Positions 44,267 to 53,622 of a stretch of DNA of 64,000 nucleotides are shown in pieces (position 1 is the stretch's first letter; every line of letters starts with the position of its first letter). This DNA is from Paenibacillus graminis. Its GTDB lineage: Bacteria; Bacillota; Bacilli; Paenibacillales; Paenibacillaceae. Position numbers and translations under genes: made by a program. Location: NCBI RefSeq assembly GCF_000758705.1, contig NZ_CP009287.1, forward strand, positions 5,518,001 to 5,582,000, given 5' to 3'. Under the pieces are notes generated by a model. That model saw nothing but the letters and a program-made list of their open reading frames with translations. It searched no databases and was not told where the DNA came from.

Positions 44267-47068
44267 TCATTCCACAGCTCTATTTCCCGGCTCCAGCTTA
44301 TGACGCACCGCGATCCTCTCCCGCCGGACCTCCATCTGGATCTCCCCCTGCAGATCGGTCCGGTATACAGCTGTGCTGCTATCAGCCAGACGCTTCAACA
44401 CATCACCATTCGGATGCCCATACAGATTATTGACACCTGCCGAAATTACGGCTGCGCCCGGGCTCCAGAATTCCAGCCAGTCTGCACCTGTTGCGGTTTT
44501 GCTGCCGTGATGGGCCACTTTCAGTACATCGATAGGTGCGCTGCTGCTGATTCCAGCCTGCATTCCCTCCAGCAGGATGGCCTCCTCCGCCGCTTTATCC
44601 ATATCTCCCGTAAAAAGAAAACTCCGGCCGTTCATCTCCAGCCGGAAGGCTACCGACTTGTGATTCTGGTCCTCCACTGCCGGGAGCTCAGCCTCCCCGG
44701 CCTTATGCGGGTCAGGCCACAGGAACATCAGCTCCGTCTTATCGTCCGGAGTAAGCGCCTGTCCCTGCTGCACCGGATACAGCCGGACACCTGCGGCGAG
44801 CGCTGTGTTCATCAGCTTGCTGTAGGTATCCCCCTTGGCGAGCGTTCCATTGAACAACAGCGCCGACACGGGCATCCCCTCCAGGACTGCCTGAAGTCCT
44901 CCGGCGTGGTCCTGGTCGCCATGGGTCAGAATGATCGCGTCCAGCCGGTGAATGCCCCGCTGCTTCAATAGTGGCAGCAGGGTTTTAGCCCCAACCTCAA
45001 ATGGACTGCGGCGGGCGCGCCACTCTTCCTTTTTGCCAAAGCTGACCGTGCCGCCGCCATCAACCAGAAGATGGGCTCCGCCGGGGGTGGTAATCAGAAT
45101 ACTGTCACCCTGCCCTACATCCAGGTAGCTGATGGCTCCGGCACCTCCAAGCTGTTCCGAGTGATACCCCCTGTACAGCAGCAGCGCTAATCCAACTGCA
45201 CATAAGAGAGCTGACAGTCCGCTCCAGCCCATGGACTCCGGCATCTGGAAGGGGTTAGGCTGCAGGCTTTCCCCGGCTCCGCCCCATATCCCGGCAGCCC
45301 AGACTCTTTTCCCTCTGCCGTCTTGAGGTTGATCCGGCTCCGTCAACGGTTTGGTCTCATCCTCCATGACCTGCGGTGCCAGCCGGGCCTCGGCACGCCG
45401 CTTCATGGCATAGAGTATTCCATAGAGCAGCCCATAATACATCCCCATCCACAGCAAGGAAGGAGAACCCCAGATCAATACTCCCCCGGAAAAGCCGTTT
45501 GTCCACTCCACCGCGCGGAATGTAGCATCGTTCATCAGTTCCGCAGCATGTGCAATCACACCTGCAGCAGCCTCCCATAACCGGCCAAGCAGCAGCGCCA
45601 ACGTCCCCAGCGGCAGCACCAGGAAGGTAATAAAGGGAACGAGTACCAGATTAGCGGCAAAGGAAAGCAGTGAGAACTGGTTGAAATAGTATATGGTCAG
45701 CGGAAAGGACACAAGCTGCGCAATCAGCGTGACTGAGACGGCACCGCCCAGCCAGCGGGGCAGCCTGCACAGCAGCGGGTTCACCAGGGGAACATACACC
45801 ATGAGTCCAGCCGTCACCAGAAAAGACAGCTGAAAGCTTACGCTGAGCAGCAGATACGGATTCCAGACCAGCATCATCAGCGCTGCGGCTGCGAGGATAT
45901 TCATTCCGTCCTTCAGCATGCCAAACCGCGCAGCGAGCAGAGCAATCATACTCATTATTCCCGCCCGTACAATGGACGGCCCGGCACCGGACAGCAGCAC
46001 ATAGACAGGTACCAGTAATATTGTCACAGTTAATGCTGTTTCTCTGGTCAAGCGGAGGCGTTGAAGCAAAAATAAAATCACACCGACAACCACCGCCACA
46101 TGCATCCCGGAGATCGCCAGAATATGCGTCAGCCCCAGCTGTGAGAACTGCTTGAATGTTTCTTCATCTAAATCGTCCGGTATCCCCAGGACAAGCCCCT
46201 TCATATACCCCGCATGCGGCTCATGAAATAAACGGTCCATCTCGGCTCCAAGCGCGGTCCGCACCCCATCATTCCAGCGCAGAAGGCTGGAGGGACCCCA
46301 GGAATCCGGCGGAACCGCTTGTACGCTTGCCGTCCCCTCCCCCTTAAGCAGCCAGTGAATTCTCTGCGTCCGCAGATATGCACGATAATCAAACCCGCCG
46401 AAGTTCCGCGCTTCTCCCGGCTGCTTCAGTTCACCCTGAACGGCCACCCGGTCTCCCCTTTTCCACCCGCCGGCAACAGCGATTTCCGACTCAACCTGGA
46501 GCGTGATTTGTACAGCGATGAGTTCGCCCGCAACTTCTTCCTGGCCCAGCTCCATTTGCTGACCGGGATCATCGGCTTGCGTACCCGCATCTTGCTGCTG
46601 GCCCTCTCCTGTTTTCCGGGTATCCTTCAGCTTCCCGGCACTTCCCCGCTTATTCTCCTCTGCGCCAGTTGCAGACATTGCCGAATCCGCGCCCGTCCCG
46701 CCCAGCCCCATCCGCGACAGCTTCACAGTAAAATCCACCCGGTCCCCGTCCCGCTCCACAGGAGAGACGATTTGCCCTTCTACAGTTACATAGGTTTCGT
46801 TCAGCTCTGCCATGGATTGCCCGAGTACCAGCGGGAGCAGACTGGCATTTCTTCCTTCGTTCCATTCCCAGTACAGGGTGGCAGCAAAGAGTGACAGCCC
46901 CAGCACAACTGAGATTTTCCAGCCGCTTCTCCCGCGGACAGCACAGATTGCAAGCAGCAGCAGACAACCCGCTGTATAAATCAGCAGCTTATATCCGGAG
47001 AACAGACAGCCTGCAGCACTCCCGATGACCCAGCACACCGTAAAGCTTAACAGTGGCCTTTTTTTCAT
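44267..47068 (-). CDS. comEC: DNA internalisation channel protein ComEC/Rec2
   Basis: A 933-residue membrane protein that carries single-stranded DNA into the cell during transformation. An N-terminal OB-like DUF4131 region is followed by the Competence domain with many membrane helices (HILAISGMHVAVVVGVILFLLQ and following) and a C-terminal metallo-beta-lactamase domain with TPGGAHLLVDGGGTVSFGKK, LTHGDQDHAGGLQAVL and LKVAHHGSK. The HxDxDH-type metal site reads HGDQDHAGG. Length is at the upper end of the family. comEB lies upstream but behind a terminator at 47464-47507. Confidence 0.93.
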   Translation of the reverse strand: MKKRPLLSFTVCWVIGSAAGCLFSGYKLLIYTAGCLLLLAICAVRGRSGWKISVVLGLSLFAATLYWEWNEGRNASLLPLVLGQSMAELNETYVTVEGQIVSPVERDGDRVDFTVKLSRMGLGGTGADSAMSATGAEENKRGSAGKLKDTRKTGEGQQQDAGTQADDPGQQMELGQEEVAGELIAVQITLQVESEIAVAGGWKRGDRVAVQGELKQPGEARNFGGFDYRAYLRTQRIHWLLKGEGTASVQAVPPDSWGPSSLLRWNDGVRTALGAEMDRLFHEPHAGYMKGLVLGIPDDLDEETFKQFSQLGLTHILAISGMHVAVVVGVILFLLQRLRLTRETALTVTILLVPVYVLLSGAGPSIVRAGIMSMIALLAARFGMLKDGMNILAAAALMMLVWNPYLLLSVSFQLSFLVTAGLMVYVPLVNPLLCRLPRWLGGAVSVTLIAQLVSFPLTIYYFNQFSLLSFAANLVLVPFITFLVLPLGTLALLLGRLWEAAAGVIAHAAELMNDATFRAVEWTNGFSGGVLIWGSPSLLWMGMYYGLLYGILYAMKRRAEARLAPQVMEDETKPLTEPDQPQDGRGKRVWAAGIWGGAGESLQPNPFQMPESMGWSGLSALLCAVGLALLLYRGYHSEQLGGAGAISYLDVGQGDSILITTPGGAHLLVDGGGTVSFGKKEEWRARRSPFEVGAKTLLPLLKQRGIHRLDAIILTHGDQDHAGGLQAVLEGMPVSALLFNGTLAKGDTYSKLMNTALAAGVRLYPVQQGQALTPDDKTELMFLWPDPHKAGEAELPAVEDQNHKSVAFRLEMNGRSFLFTGDMDKAAEEAILLEGMQAGISSSAPIDVLKVAHHGSKTATGADWLEFWSPGAAVISAGVNNLYGHPNGDVLKRLADSSTAVYRTDLQGEIQMEVRRERIAVRHKLEPGNRAVE

Positions 47069-47158
47069 GCATAACCCTCCTTATTACATTTGAAATATAT
47101 GAGTTGAACCGGTGAATGATAGCTTGGGAACGAAATGAAGCTCATAAGGAACCATAGT

Positions 47159-47340
47159 TAGTGGAAAAAGTAAATCTAATTCGCAGAAATCCTGGCTGCA
47201 GAAGGTTTTAGTGGAATTTGTACACCTAATTCATGCCTAATCATCCCATACAGCCACTTTTAGCCGGATTAGTGGTATCTTTTCCCACATTAGCTATTCC
47301 ATCAGCGGAATGAACTGAATTAGTGGTACTTTTTCCACTA
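47159..47340. repeat. dispersed AGTGGAAAAAG repeat cluster, copy 3
   Basis: In the gap 47069-47552 (no gene). AGTGGAAAAAGTAAATCTAA (47159), AGTGGAATTTGTACACCTAA (about 47210), and reverse-strand copies GGGAAAAGATACC (near 47275) and AGTGGAAAAAGTACC (about 47325-47340). Confidence 0.65.
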
Positions 47341-47463
47341 TGAAATGACTGCTCTGTTCAATCCATATAGCCGCCGTAAGCTGCGCAGCATTCCGTTTCC
47401 GTTCCACTAAACTCCACCCATCCCACTCCTGATGCTTATAAGCTGAAGTGCGGATACAGTAAA

Positions 47464-47507
47464 AAGAACCCCTGCATACGCAAAAGTTGCGTCCGCAGAG
47501 GTTCTTC
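47464..47507 (-). terminator. terminator between comEB and comEC
   Basis: AAGAACCTCTGCGGACGCAA and TTGCGTATGCAGGGGTTCTT stem followed by TTTACTG on the minus strand, 45 bp after the comEB stop. It separates the genes into different transcripts or attenuates comEC. Confidence 0.75.
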
Positions 47508-47552
47508 CCCTAAAAGCTTGAAGCTTATTCTTTCGGCTAGTGTCGCCTGCTG

Positions 47553-48071
47553 CTATTCCGATACGGTAATCATCGTTTCCTTCGGTGGTTCATAGTTCTC
47601 CAACTGACGGAAAACAATGCCTTTGGAGGCCAGCATGGCCTCCACTTTCTCCATGTCCTTGCGGTAAGGACGCAGATAGACGATCTCGACAATCCCGCTG
47701 TTGGCCAGCATATTGGCGCAGGTCCAGCAGGGTTCATCGGTGACATAGACGGTGCTGCCCTCGCGGTCGCTCCGGTCCGTGAACAGCAGCAGATTCTGCT
47801 CGGCGTGAATGGTGCGGATGCAGCGCTGCTTCTTCACCATCGTCTCCACACCGTTAACGACTTCGCGTTCATACTGCTCCGAAACCATACATCCCGCCTC
47901 GGAACAATCCGGCACGCCCATAGGTGCGCCATTATACGCCGTGCCCAGCAGCTTTTTGCCCTGTACGAGGACCGCACCAACATGGCGGCGGGGGCAGCGC
48001 GAGCGTGTGGAGACCATGCAGGCAATATCCATGAAATAAGTATCCCAATTCTTCCGGTAAGCTACAGTCAT
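47553..48071 (-). CDS. comEB: dCMP deaminase ComEB
   Basis: A 172-residue cytidine/deoxycytidylate deaminase giving dUMP for dTMP synthesis; its link with competence is positional. Zinc ligands are in the motifs TIHAEQNLLLF (HAE, His and catalytic Glu) and DEPCWTCANM (PCxxC). The start is ATG 48071 with GTGGAGA seven bases upstream, which fits the usual TVAYRKNWDTYFMDIA start; an in-frame ATG at 48095 lacks an RBS. It lies about 170 bp downstream of comEA, as in Bacillus. Confidence 0.93.
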   Translation of the reverse strand: MTVAYRKNWDTYFMDIACMVSTRSRCPRRHVGAVLVQGKKLLGTAYNGAPMGVPDCSEAGCMVSEQYEREVVNGVETMVKKQRCIRTIHAEQNLLLFTDRSDREGSTVYVTDEPCWTCANMLANSGIVEIVYLRPYRKDMEKVEAMLASKGIVFRQLENYEPPKETMITVSE

Positions 48072-48242
48072 CAGCAATCTCCACTTTCTCTTCAATAGTT
48101 GTTCATTATTGTAGCATACTGCAGCAAGCTTTCACTAGGACATCCGATACGAAAAAAAACTGGCGGTAAACCTGCTTATGACGCTAATCCATTAGCATCC
48201 CCACATATAAATAGCTACCCTCCGGGTGCTGTTCCGTCCAGC

Positions 48243-48932
48243 TTAAAAACTCACCAGCGGCTCCAGCTTCTCCAGCATCTTCGGCCCGATCCCCTTCACC
48301 TCGCCCAAATCCGACAAGCTGCGAAAAGCCCCATTGCTGCTGCGGTAATCTATAATGGCCTGCGCCTTCTTCCCGCCAATGCCCGGGAGATTCATCAGCG
48401 CCGCAGCATCCGCTGTGTTGACGTTGATTCTGCCTTTTACAGACGCCTGGCTAGCGGGAGCTGAGTTAGCGGAAGCTGTGCTAATAGGAGCTAGGTTAGA
48501 GGAAGCTGTGCTACCGGGGACGGTTGCTGTAACGTCTCTGGCCCCCGCAGTGGGTGGTGCCGCATTCCCCGCTGCGGTTGCCACTGCTTCGCCACCCCCG
48601 GCGGCCCCGGCAGCGTTTCCGTTCACAGTCCCGCCCGCAGACCCTGCCTCTGCTGCTCCGGATGATCGTTTCAAATCGGCTCCTGCCTCCCCCGCGCCAT
48701 TTGGAGCCTCCTTGTCCACGGCAGCTTCTTTCGGGTTCCTTGCCTTCCCCCCTTCACCCCCGGCGGATACTGCTGTATCCGGCTTGTCCGCCACCCCCAG
48801 CGCCTGAGCCATACTGACGTTCAATGACTCCCAGCCAGCAATTCCGTTATTCTCCTCCCGGTCGGCCGCCCAGATCAATCCGCCTCCGAGCAGTGCAGCA
48901 GCCAGCACAGAAGCTATCCTTCTTACGTTCAT
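48243..48932 (-). CDS. comEA: competence protein ComEA
   Basis: A 229-residue membrane-anchored DNA receptor. The N-terminal helix ([18 protein letters not shown]) anchors it; a long, low-complexity Ala/Gly/Ser/Thr linker (about 50-165) follows; the C-terminal helix-hairpin-helix region ([33 protein letters not shown]) binds double-stranded DNA. The RBS AGGAGGAC stands before ATG 48932. It is divergent from comER and heads the comEA-comEB unit. The linker is longer than in B. subtilis ComEA. Confidence 0.92.
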   Translation of the reverse strand: MNVRRIASVLAAALLGGGLIWAADREENNGIAGWESLNVSMAQALGVADKPDTAVSAGGEGGKARNPKEAAVDKEAPNGAGEAGADLKRSSGAAEAGSAGGTVNGNAAGAAGGGEAVATAAGNAAPPTAGARDVTATVPGSTASSNLAPISTASANSAPASQASVKGRINVNTADAAALMNLPGIGGKKAQAIIDYRSSNGAFRSLSDLGEVKGIGPKMLEKLEPLVSF

Positions 48933-49074
48933 GAACCTGTCCTCCTATAACATACTGGAATTTTATACAAACATATGATTGAAACCTGTCATTTGTCCAA
49001 GACCCTAGCGCATACATTTAACGAAGAGTATTCCTGCAAGGCTACAGCCATACCAAGAAAGGAGGGTACCCTAG

Positions 49075-49923
49075 ATGAAGGTGGGATTTATCGGAACAGG
49101 CAGCATGGGCAGTCTGCTCATTGACGCCTTTCTGTCTTCGGGTGCGCTTGAGCCATGTGATGTGCTGGCCAGCAACCGCAGCCCGAACAGGCTTCTGCAG
49201 CTTCAACAGCACCATCCTGGCATTTCCATCGGCAGCAACCGGGAAACTGCACAAGGAAGCGATATTGTCTTCATCTGTGTAAAACCACTGGAATTCAAAA
49301 CGCTTACGGATGAAATCGCATCTTCCTTACGCAGCGAGCAGATTGTCGTTTCTATCACCAGCCCTGTAATGCTCTACCATCTGGAATCCACTCTGCCATC
49401 CAAAATAGCCAAAGTCATTCCCAGTATCACCCACCGTGTCAAAAGCGGGACTTCGCTTTGCATATTTGGCAGCAGGCTTAATAAAAAAGACAGGCTTTTG
49501 CTGCAGCGGCTGCTGTCTTTCATAGGCGTTCCACTGGAAATTCAGGAGAAGCATACCCGGATTGCCTCTGATTTCTCCAGCTGCGGTCCCGCATTCATCA
49601 GCTATTTCATCGAGCGGTGGATAGAAGCCGCAGTAGAAGCTACGGGCATTGATCAAGAGCTGATCACCCGGCTGGCCGGTGAAATGCTGCTGGGCACAGG
49701 CAAACTGCTGACCCAAGGAGAATTGACTCCCCAGGAGCTTCAGGAGCGTGTCGCCGTCCGCGGCGGCATTACAGCGGAAGCGCTGGGCCATTTGCGTACC
49801 AGTCTGGAGGGGGTTTTTGAACGGCTGATCCTCACAACACATGATAAATATGATGAGGATGTCGAGAAGCTAAACGCATTATTCGGCTGTCATGACATCG
49901 TTCAGGCTCCGCTGGACCGCTAA
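49075..49923 (+). CDS. comER: ComER, pyrroline-5-carboxylate reductase-like protein
   Basis: A 282-residue protein of the ProC fold. The Rossmann motif GFIGTGSMGSLLIDAFL is at the N-terminus, followed by SNRSPNRL (NADP-type second strand) and the C-terminal dimer domain with EVAVRGGITAEAL-like block (VRGGITAEALGHLR). Divergent position next to comEA identifies it as ComER rather than the biosynthetic ProC. In Bacillus its precise role is unsettled. RBS AAAGGAGG before ATG 49075. Confidence 0.88.
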   Translation: MKVGFIGTGSMGSLLIDAFLSSGALEPCDVLASNRSPNRLLQLQQHHPGISIGSNRETAQGSDIVFICVKPLEFKTLTDEIASSLRSEQIVVSITSPVMLYHLESTLPSKIAKVIPSITHRVKSGTSLCIFGSRLNKKDRLLLQRLLSFIGVPLEIQEKHTRIASDFSSCGPAFISYFIERWIEAAVEATGIDQELITRLAGEMLLGTGKLLTQGELTPQELQERVAVRGGITAEALGHLRTSLEGVFERLILTTHDKYDEDVEKLNALFGCHDIVQAPLDR

Positions 49924-49974
49924 AAATCCACCTAAAAAGGGGGGGGATGAAGTACAACGCCCTAAACCAAGAAA

Positions 49975-50007
49975 GCCCGCAGCACGGATGACTCCGTTGC
50001 TGCGGGC
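49975..50007 (-). terminator. terminator of leuS
   Basis: GCCCGCAGCAACGGA and TCCGTGCTGCGGGC form a strong GC stem 18 bp after the leuS stop, followed by TTTCTTGG on the minus strand. Confidence 0.85.
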
Positions 50008-50024
50008 AAAAATGCGTTCTTCGC

Positions 50025-52472
50025 TTAACCCACTACAATATTGACCAGCTTGCCGGGAACCGCAATAATTTTGCGTACGGTTTTGCCCTCTACAGCTGAC
50101 TTCACATTCGGAAGCGACAGCGCATGGTTCTGCATATCCTCCTGACCCATGTCCTGCGGGATCAGCGCGCGCTGTACGATTTTTCCGTTCACCTGAACAA
50201 CGATTTCCACTTCAGCATCCACTGTCCATGCTTCATCATAAACCGGCCAAGCCACATAGCTGATACTGCCTTCATGACCCAGCAGCTGCCACAGTTCCTC
50301 CGCAATATGCGGTGCGAGCGGCGACAGCATCTGCACGAAATGCTCTGCCGCTTCGGTGGACAAGGTCTCCTGCTTATATGCATCATTGATGAAGATCATC
50401 AGCTGGCTGATCGCCGTATTGAAGCGAAGCTGCTCGAAGTCCTCAGTAACCTTCTTAAGCGTCTTGTGCCAGGTCCGTTTGAACTCGTCGGTGCCGCCGC
50501 CTGGGGTAATCTTTGCGCTGATGCTGCCGTCCTCATTTACGAACAGGCGCCATACGCGGGAGAGGAAGCGGTGAATGCCTTCGACACCTTTTTCATTCCA
50601 TGGTTTCGTTGCTTCCAATGGCCCCATGAACATCTCATAGACACGCAGCGTATCCGCGCCATAAGCTTCCACAATTTCGTCCGGGTTAATGACATTGCCG
50701 CGCGATTTACTCATCTTCTCATTGTTATTGCCCAGGATCATGCCCTGGTTCACCAGCTTGTGGAACGGCTCCTTCGTATCCACGACACCGATATCATACA
50801 GCACCTTGTGCCAGAAACGGGCATAGAGCAAATGCAATACCGCATGCTCAGCTCCGCCGATGTACAGATCAACAGGCAGCCATTCTTTCTGCAGCTCCGG
50901 CGAACACAGCTCCTTATCGTTCCGGGGATCAATATAACGCAGGTAATACCAGCAGCTGCCGGCCCATTGCGGCATAGTATTCGTCTCGCGGCGGGCTTTC
51001 ATGCCGGTTTCCGGATCAATCGTTTCAACCCACTCCGTCACATTGGCCAGCGGGGATTCTCCCGTGCCTGAAGGCCGGATCGAATCTACTTCCGGCAGCA
51101 GCAGCGGAAGCTGATCTACAGGGACCGTCTTCATCGTGCCGTCTTCCAGGTGCAGAATCGGAATCGGCTCGCCCCAGTAGCGCTGGCGGCTGAACAGCCA
51201 GTCACGCAGGCGGTAGGTTACTTTGCCTTTGCCGCTGCCCTTTTCTTCGAGCCAGGTTATCATCTTCGCAATGGCCTTTTTGTTGTCCAGACCATTCAGG
51301 AAATCAGAATTCACATGCGGGCCGTCGCCGCTGTAGGCTTCCTCCTCAACATTGCCGCCCTGCACCACTTCAAGAATATTCAGGCCAAACTGCTTGGCGA
51401 ATTCCCAGTCGCGGGAATCATGTCCCGGCACCGCCATAATAGCTCCCGTTCCATAACCGGCAAGTACATAATCCGCGATCCAGACCGGCACCTGAGCGCC
51501 GTTCACCGGATTAACCGCGTAGGCACCTGTGAAGACACCGGATTTCTCCTTGGCCAGATCCGTACGCTCAAGGTCACTCTTGCGTGAAGCCTTATCGCGG
51601 TATTCTGCCACTGCCGCCTTCTGCTCTTCAGTAGTGATGAGATCTACCAGCTTATGCTCGGGTGCCAGCACACAGTAGCTTGCGCCGAACAAGGTATCTG
51701 GGCGGGTAGTGAATACCTCCAGGCTGGCATCATGGCCTTCAATCGCAAAAATCACTTCAGCACCGGTTGATTTGCCGATCCAGTTGCGCTGCATATCCTT
51801 GATGCTTTCTTCCCAGTCCAGCTCTTCCAGATCCTCCAGCAGGCGTTCCGCATATTCTGTAATTTTCAGAATCCACTGGCGCATGGGTCTGCGGACCACG
51901 GGGTGGCCGCCGCGCTCGCTTTTGCCGTCGATAACCTCTTCATTCGCCAGCACCGTCCCCAGGGCTTCACACCAGTTGACCGACACCTCTGCCACATAAG
52001 CCAGTCCCCGGTTGTACAGCTGAATAAAAATCCACTGTGTCCATTTGTAGTACTCCGGATCGGTTGTGCTGATCTCGCGGTCCCAGTCATAAGAGAAGCC
52101 CAGCGATTTGATCTGTCGGCGGAAATTATCGATGTTCTTAAAAGTAATCTCGCGCGGATGCTGTCCGGTATCCATTGCATATTGCTCAGCCGGAAGTCCG
52201 AAGGCATCCCAGCCCATCGGGTGCAGCACGTTATAGCCGCGCATACGCTTGTAGCGGGAAACGATATCCGTTGCCGTGTAGCCTTCCGGGTGGCCTACAT
52301 GCAGCCCTGCGCCCGAAGGATACGGGAACATATCCAGTGCATAAAATTTCGGTTTGCCTGCATCTTCACCTGTCTTAAAAGTTTTGTTCTCATCCCAGAA
52401 CTTCTGCCATTTAGGCTCGATGGTTTGGGCGCGGTAGCCTGAGGCTGTGCTTGTTGTATTGTTGTCGCTCAT
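50025..52472 (-). CDS. leuS: leucine-tRNA ligase
   Basis: An 815-residue class I synthetase that charges tRNA-Leu. The HIGH-type motif [14 protein letters not shown] is near residue 52, the CP1 editing domain occupies about 220-420, and the KMSKS loop is [12 protein letters not shown] near residue 580. The C-terminal anticodon and tail domains are complete (ending GKLVNIVVG). It starts at ATG 52472 after GGAGGAGC. The leucine T-box that should control it lies about 770 bp upstream (53248-53560), with a dispersed repeat in between. Confidence 0.97.
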   Translation of the reverse strand: MSDNNTTSTASGYRAQTIEPKWQKFWDENKTFKTGEDAGKPKFYALDMFPYPSGAGLHVGHPEGYTATDIVSRYKRMRGYNVLHPMGWDAFGLPAEQYAMDTGQHPREITFKNIDNFRRQIKSLGFSYDWDREISTTDPEYYKWTQWIFIQLYNRGLAYVAEVSVNWCEALGTVLANEEVIDGKSERGGHPVVRRPMRQWILKITEYAERLLEDLEELDWEESIKDMQRNWIGKSTGAEVIFAIEGHDASLEVFTTRPDTLFGASYCVLAPEHKLVDLITTEEQKAAVAEYRDKASRKSDLERTDLAKEKSGVFTGAYAVNPVNGAQVPVWIADYVLAGYGTGAIMAVPGHDSRDWEFAKQFGLNILEVVQGGNVEEEAYSGDGPHVNSDFLNGLDNKKAIAKMITWLEEKGSGKGKVTYRLRDWLFSRQRYWGEPIPILHLEDGTMKTVPVDQLPLLLPEVDSIRPSGTGESPLANVTEWVETIDPETGMKARRETNTMPQWAGSCWYYLRYIDPRNDKELCSPELQKEWLPVDLYIGGAEHAVLHLLYARFWHKVLYDIGVVDTKEPFHKLVNQGMILGNNNEKMSKSRGNVINPDEIVEAYGADTLRVYEMFMGPLEATKPWNEKGVEGIHRFLSRVWRLFVNEDGSISAKITPGGGTDEFKRTWHKTLKKVTEDFEQLRFNTAISQLMIFINDAYKQETLSTEAAEHFVQMLSPLAPHIAEELWQLLGHEGSISYVAWPVYDEAWTVDAEVEIVVQVNGKIVQRALIPQDMGQEDMQNHALSLPNVKSAVEGKTVRKIIAVPGKLVNIVVG

Positions 52473-52978
52473 CTTATGCTCCTCCTTGGAGTGTTGCTTA
52501 CTTAGTTAAACCTGCTGCTTACATTAAAAAAGCAGGTTGTATTCGTCGCTCACAGAAATTTTGGGCTTCCGCCCGCTAATATCCTCTGATTTCTGATCTC
52601 ATGCTAAGCGGTAGAAATCCGAGCATAGTGTATGCTTCCGATGCGAGCTTTCCTGCGGAAAGCTTTCAGACGGTCACTACGCTGCTCCAGCTCCAAAATT
52701 TCTTTTCGTTCCTCTTCCTTGCAAAATTCTAATGCAGAGCTGTTCCGTTTGCCTGCCGGCCAGCAAAGTCCAAGAATCAGCTCAGGACTCGCTGTTCCGC
52801 TGGGCAATGTCTGTCTTCAACCTTCCCAGGCAGACCATGCGATATCAGCCCCGGCAGGGGCAGGGCCTGGTCCAAACCTGCCTCTTCCGCTTCAACAACG
52901 GCTTTTCTGCTGGTGTTTCCGGACGATCCGCCTAGCCAGCCTCACAATTCACCCAGCTGGGCAGGCAGTAACTAATTC

Positions 52979-53161
52979 AATTGGAAAAAGTAAACTTAAA
53001 TCCCTCCATCCCGCTTCCCCACTAATGATAAGTGGAAAAAGGACAACTAATTTGCCCCATTCGCACGCTTACCATGAATTTGATGATTTTAAGTTTACTT
53101 TTTCCCACTATTCCCTTTTTTAGGGGTTTTTTGTTTCATTTAAATGTACTAATTCCACTTC
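52979..53161. repeat. dispersed AGTGGAAAAAG repeat cluster, copy 4
   Basis: TTGGAAAAAGTAAACTTAAA (52981), AGTGGAAAAAGGACAACTAA (53031), a reverse-strand GGGAAAAAGTAAACTT (53090-53106), and AAATGTACTAATTCCACTTC at the right end. It lies between the leucine T-box and leuS. Order and end are the same as in copy 1 at 22541-22726. Confidence 0.65.
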
Positions 53162-53247
53162 ACCTTCCCTAGCTCTCCCACAATAGGAAACCTCAGTTTC
53201 CAATTAAATAAGGGGTACGCCTTCCTCCAAAACATATAAATTCTTGC

Positions 53248-53560
53248 AAAAAAACCTCCCATCCCTAGCGTATGATCGCTAGGGACGAGAGGTTTGAATT
53301 CCCGTGGTACCACCCTAGTTAGCGGCTGGATATGCTTTACCTGCCACTCACTTTGACACCCTGTAACGGGGGTGAGACGACGACGGTTCACACGCTGGCT
53401 TCTGCAGCAGCATCTGCCCTGCGAAACCTGCGGCTATCGCCGTTACTCGGAGGTGAGTTCATTCTTCTCCGTTAACCGGCTCGCACCTTGCGCCGGCTCT
53501 CTGCAATAACGGTCTCACGAATTAATGCTCCTCTTCAACGCACTATTATTAAATCAATAA
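53248..53560 (-). promoter_or_regulatory. leucine T-box leader
   Basis: On the minus strand: a stem I with specifier CTC (53455-53457; context GAACTCACC), the T-box AGGGTGGTACCACGGG followed by AATTC (53296-53316), and a terminator CCTCTCGTCCCTAGCGATCA paired with its complement and followed by TTTTTTT (53248-53292). Binding of uncharged tRNA-Leu (anticodon GAG) should favour the antiterminator, which pairs with the tRNA acceptor end. The only leucine gene downstream is leuS at 770 bp. Confidence 0.92.
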
Positions 53561-53570
53561 TATTCACCAC

Positions 53571-53600
53571 ATTATATACAAAAGAAGCACGTACAGTCAA
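53571..53600 (-). promoter_or_regulatory. promoter of the T-box transcript
   Basis: TTGACT (53595-53600) and TATAAT (53571-53576), 18-bp spacer, directly before the T-box leader on the minus strand. Confidence 0.75.
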
Positions 53601-53622
53601 TGATTTCCCCGTATTCCCCCGT

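Noticed and set aside
52604..52807. Small ORF between leucine T-box and leuS (67 codons, KEEERKEILELEQ-like stretch)
   Set aside because: No RBS at a plausible start and no family likeness; the charged stretch may be chance. Kept only as a remark in the T-box finding.
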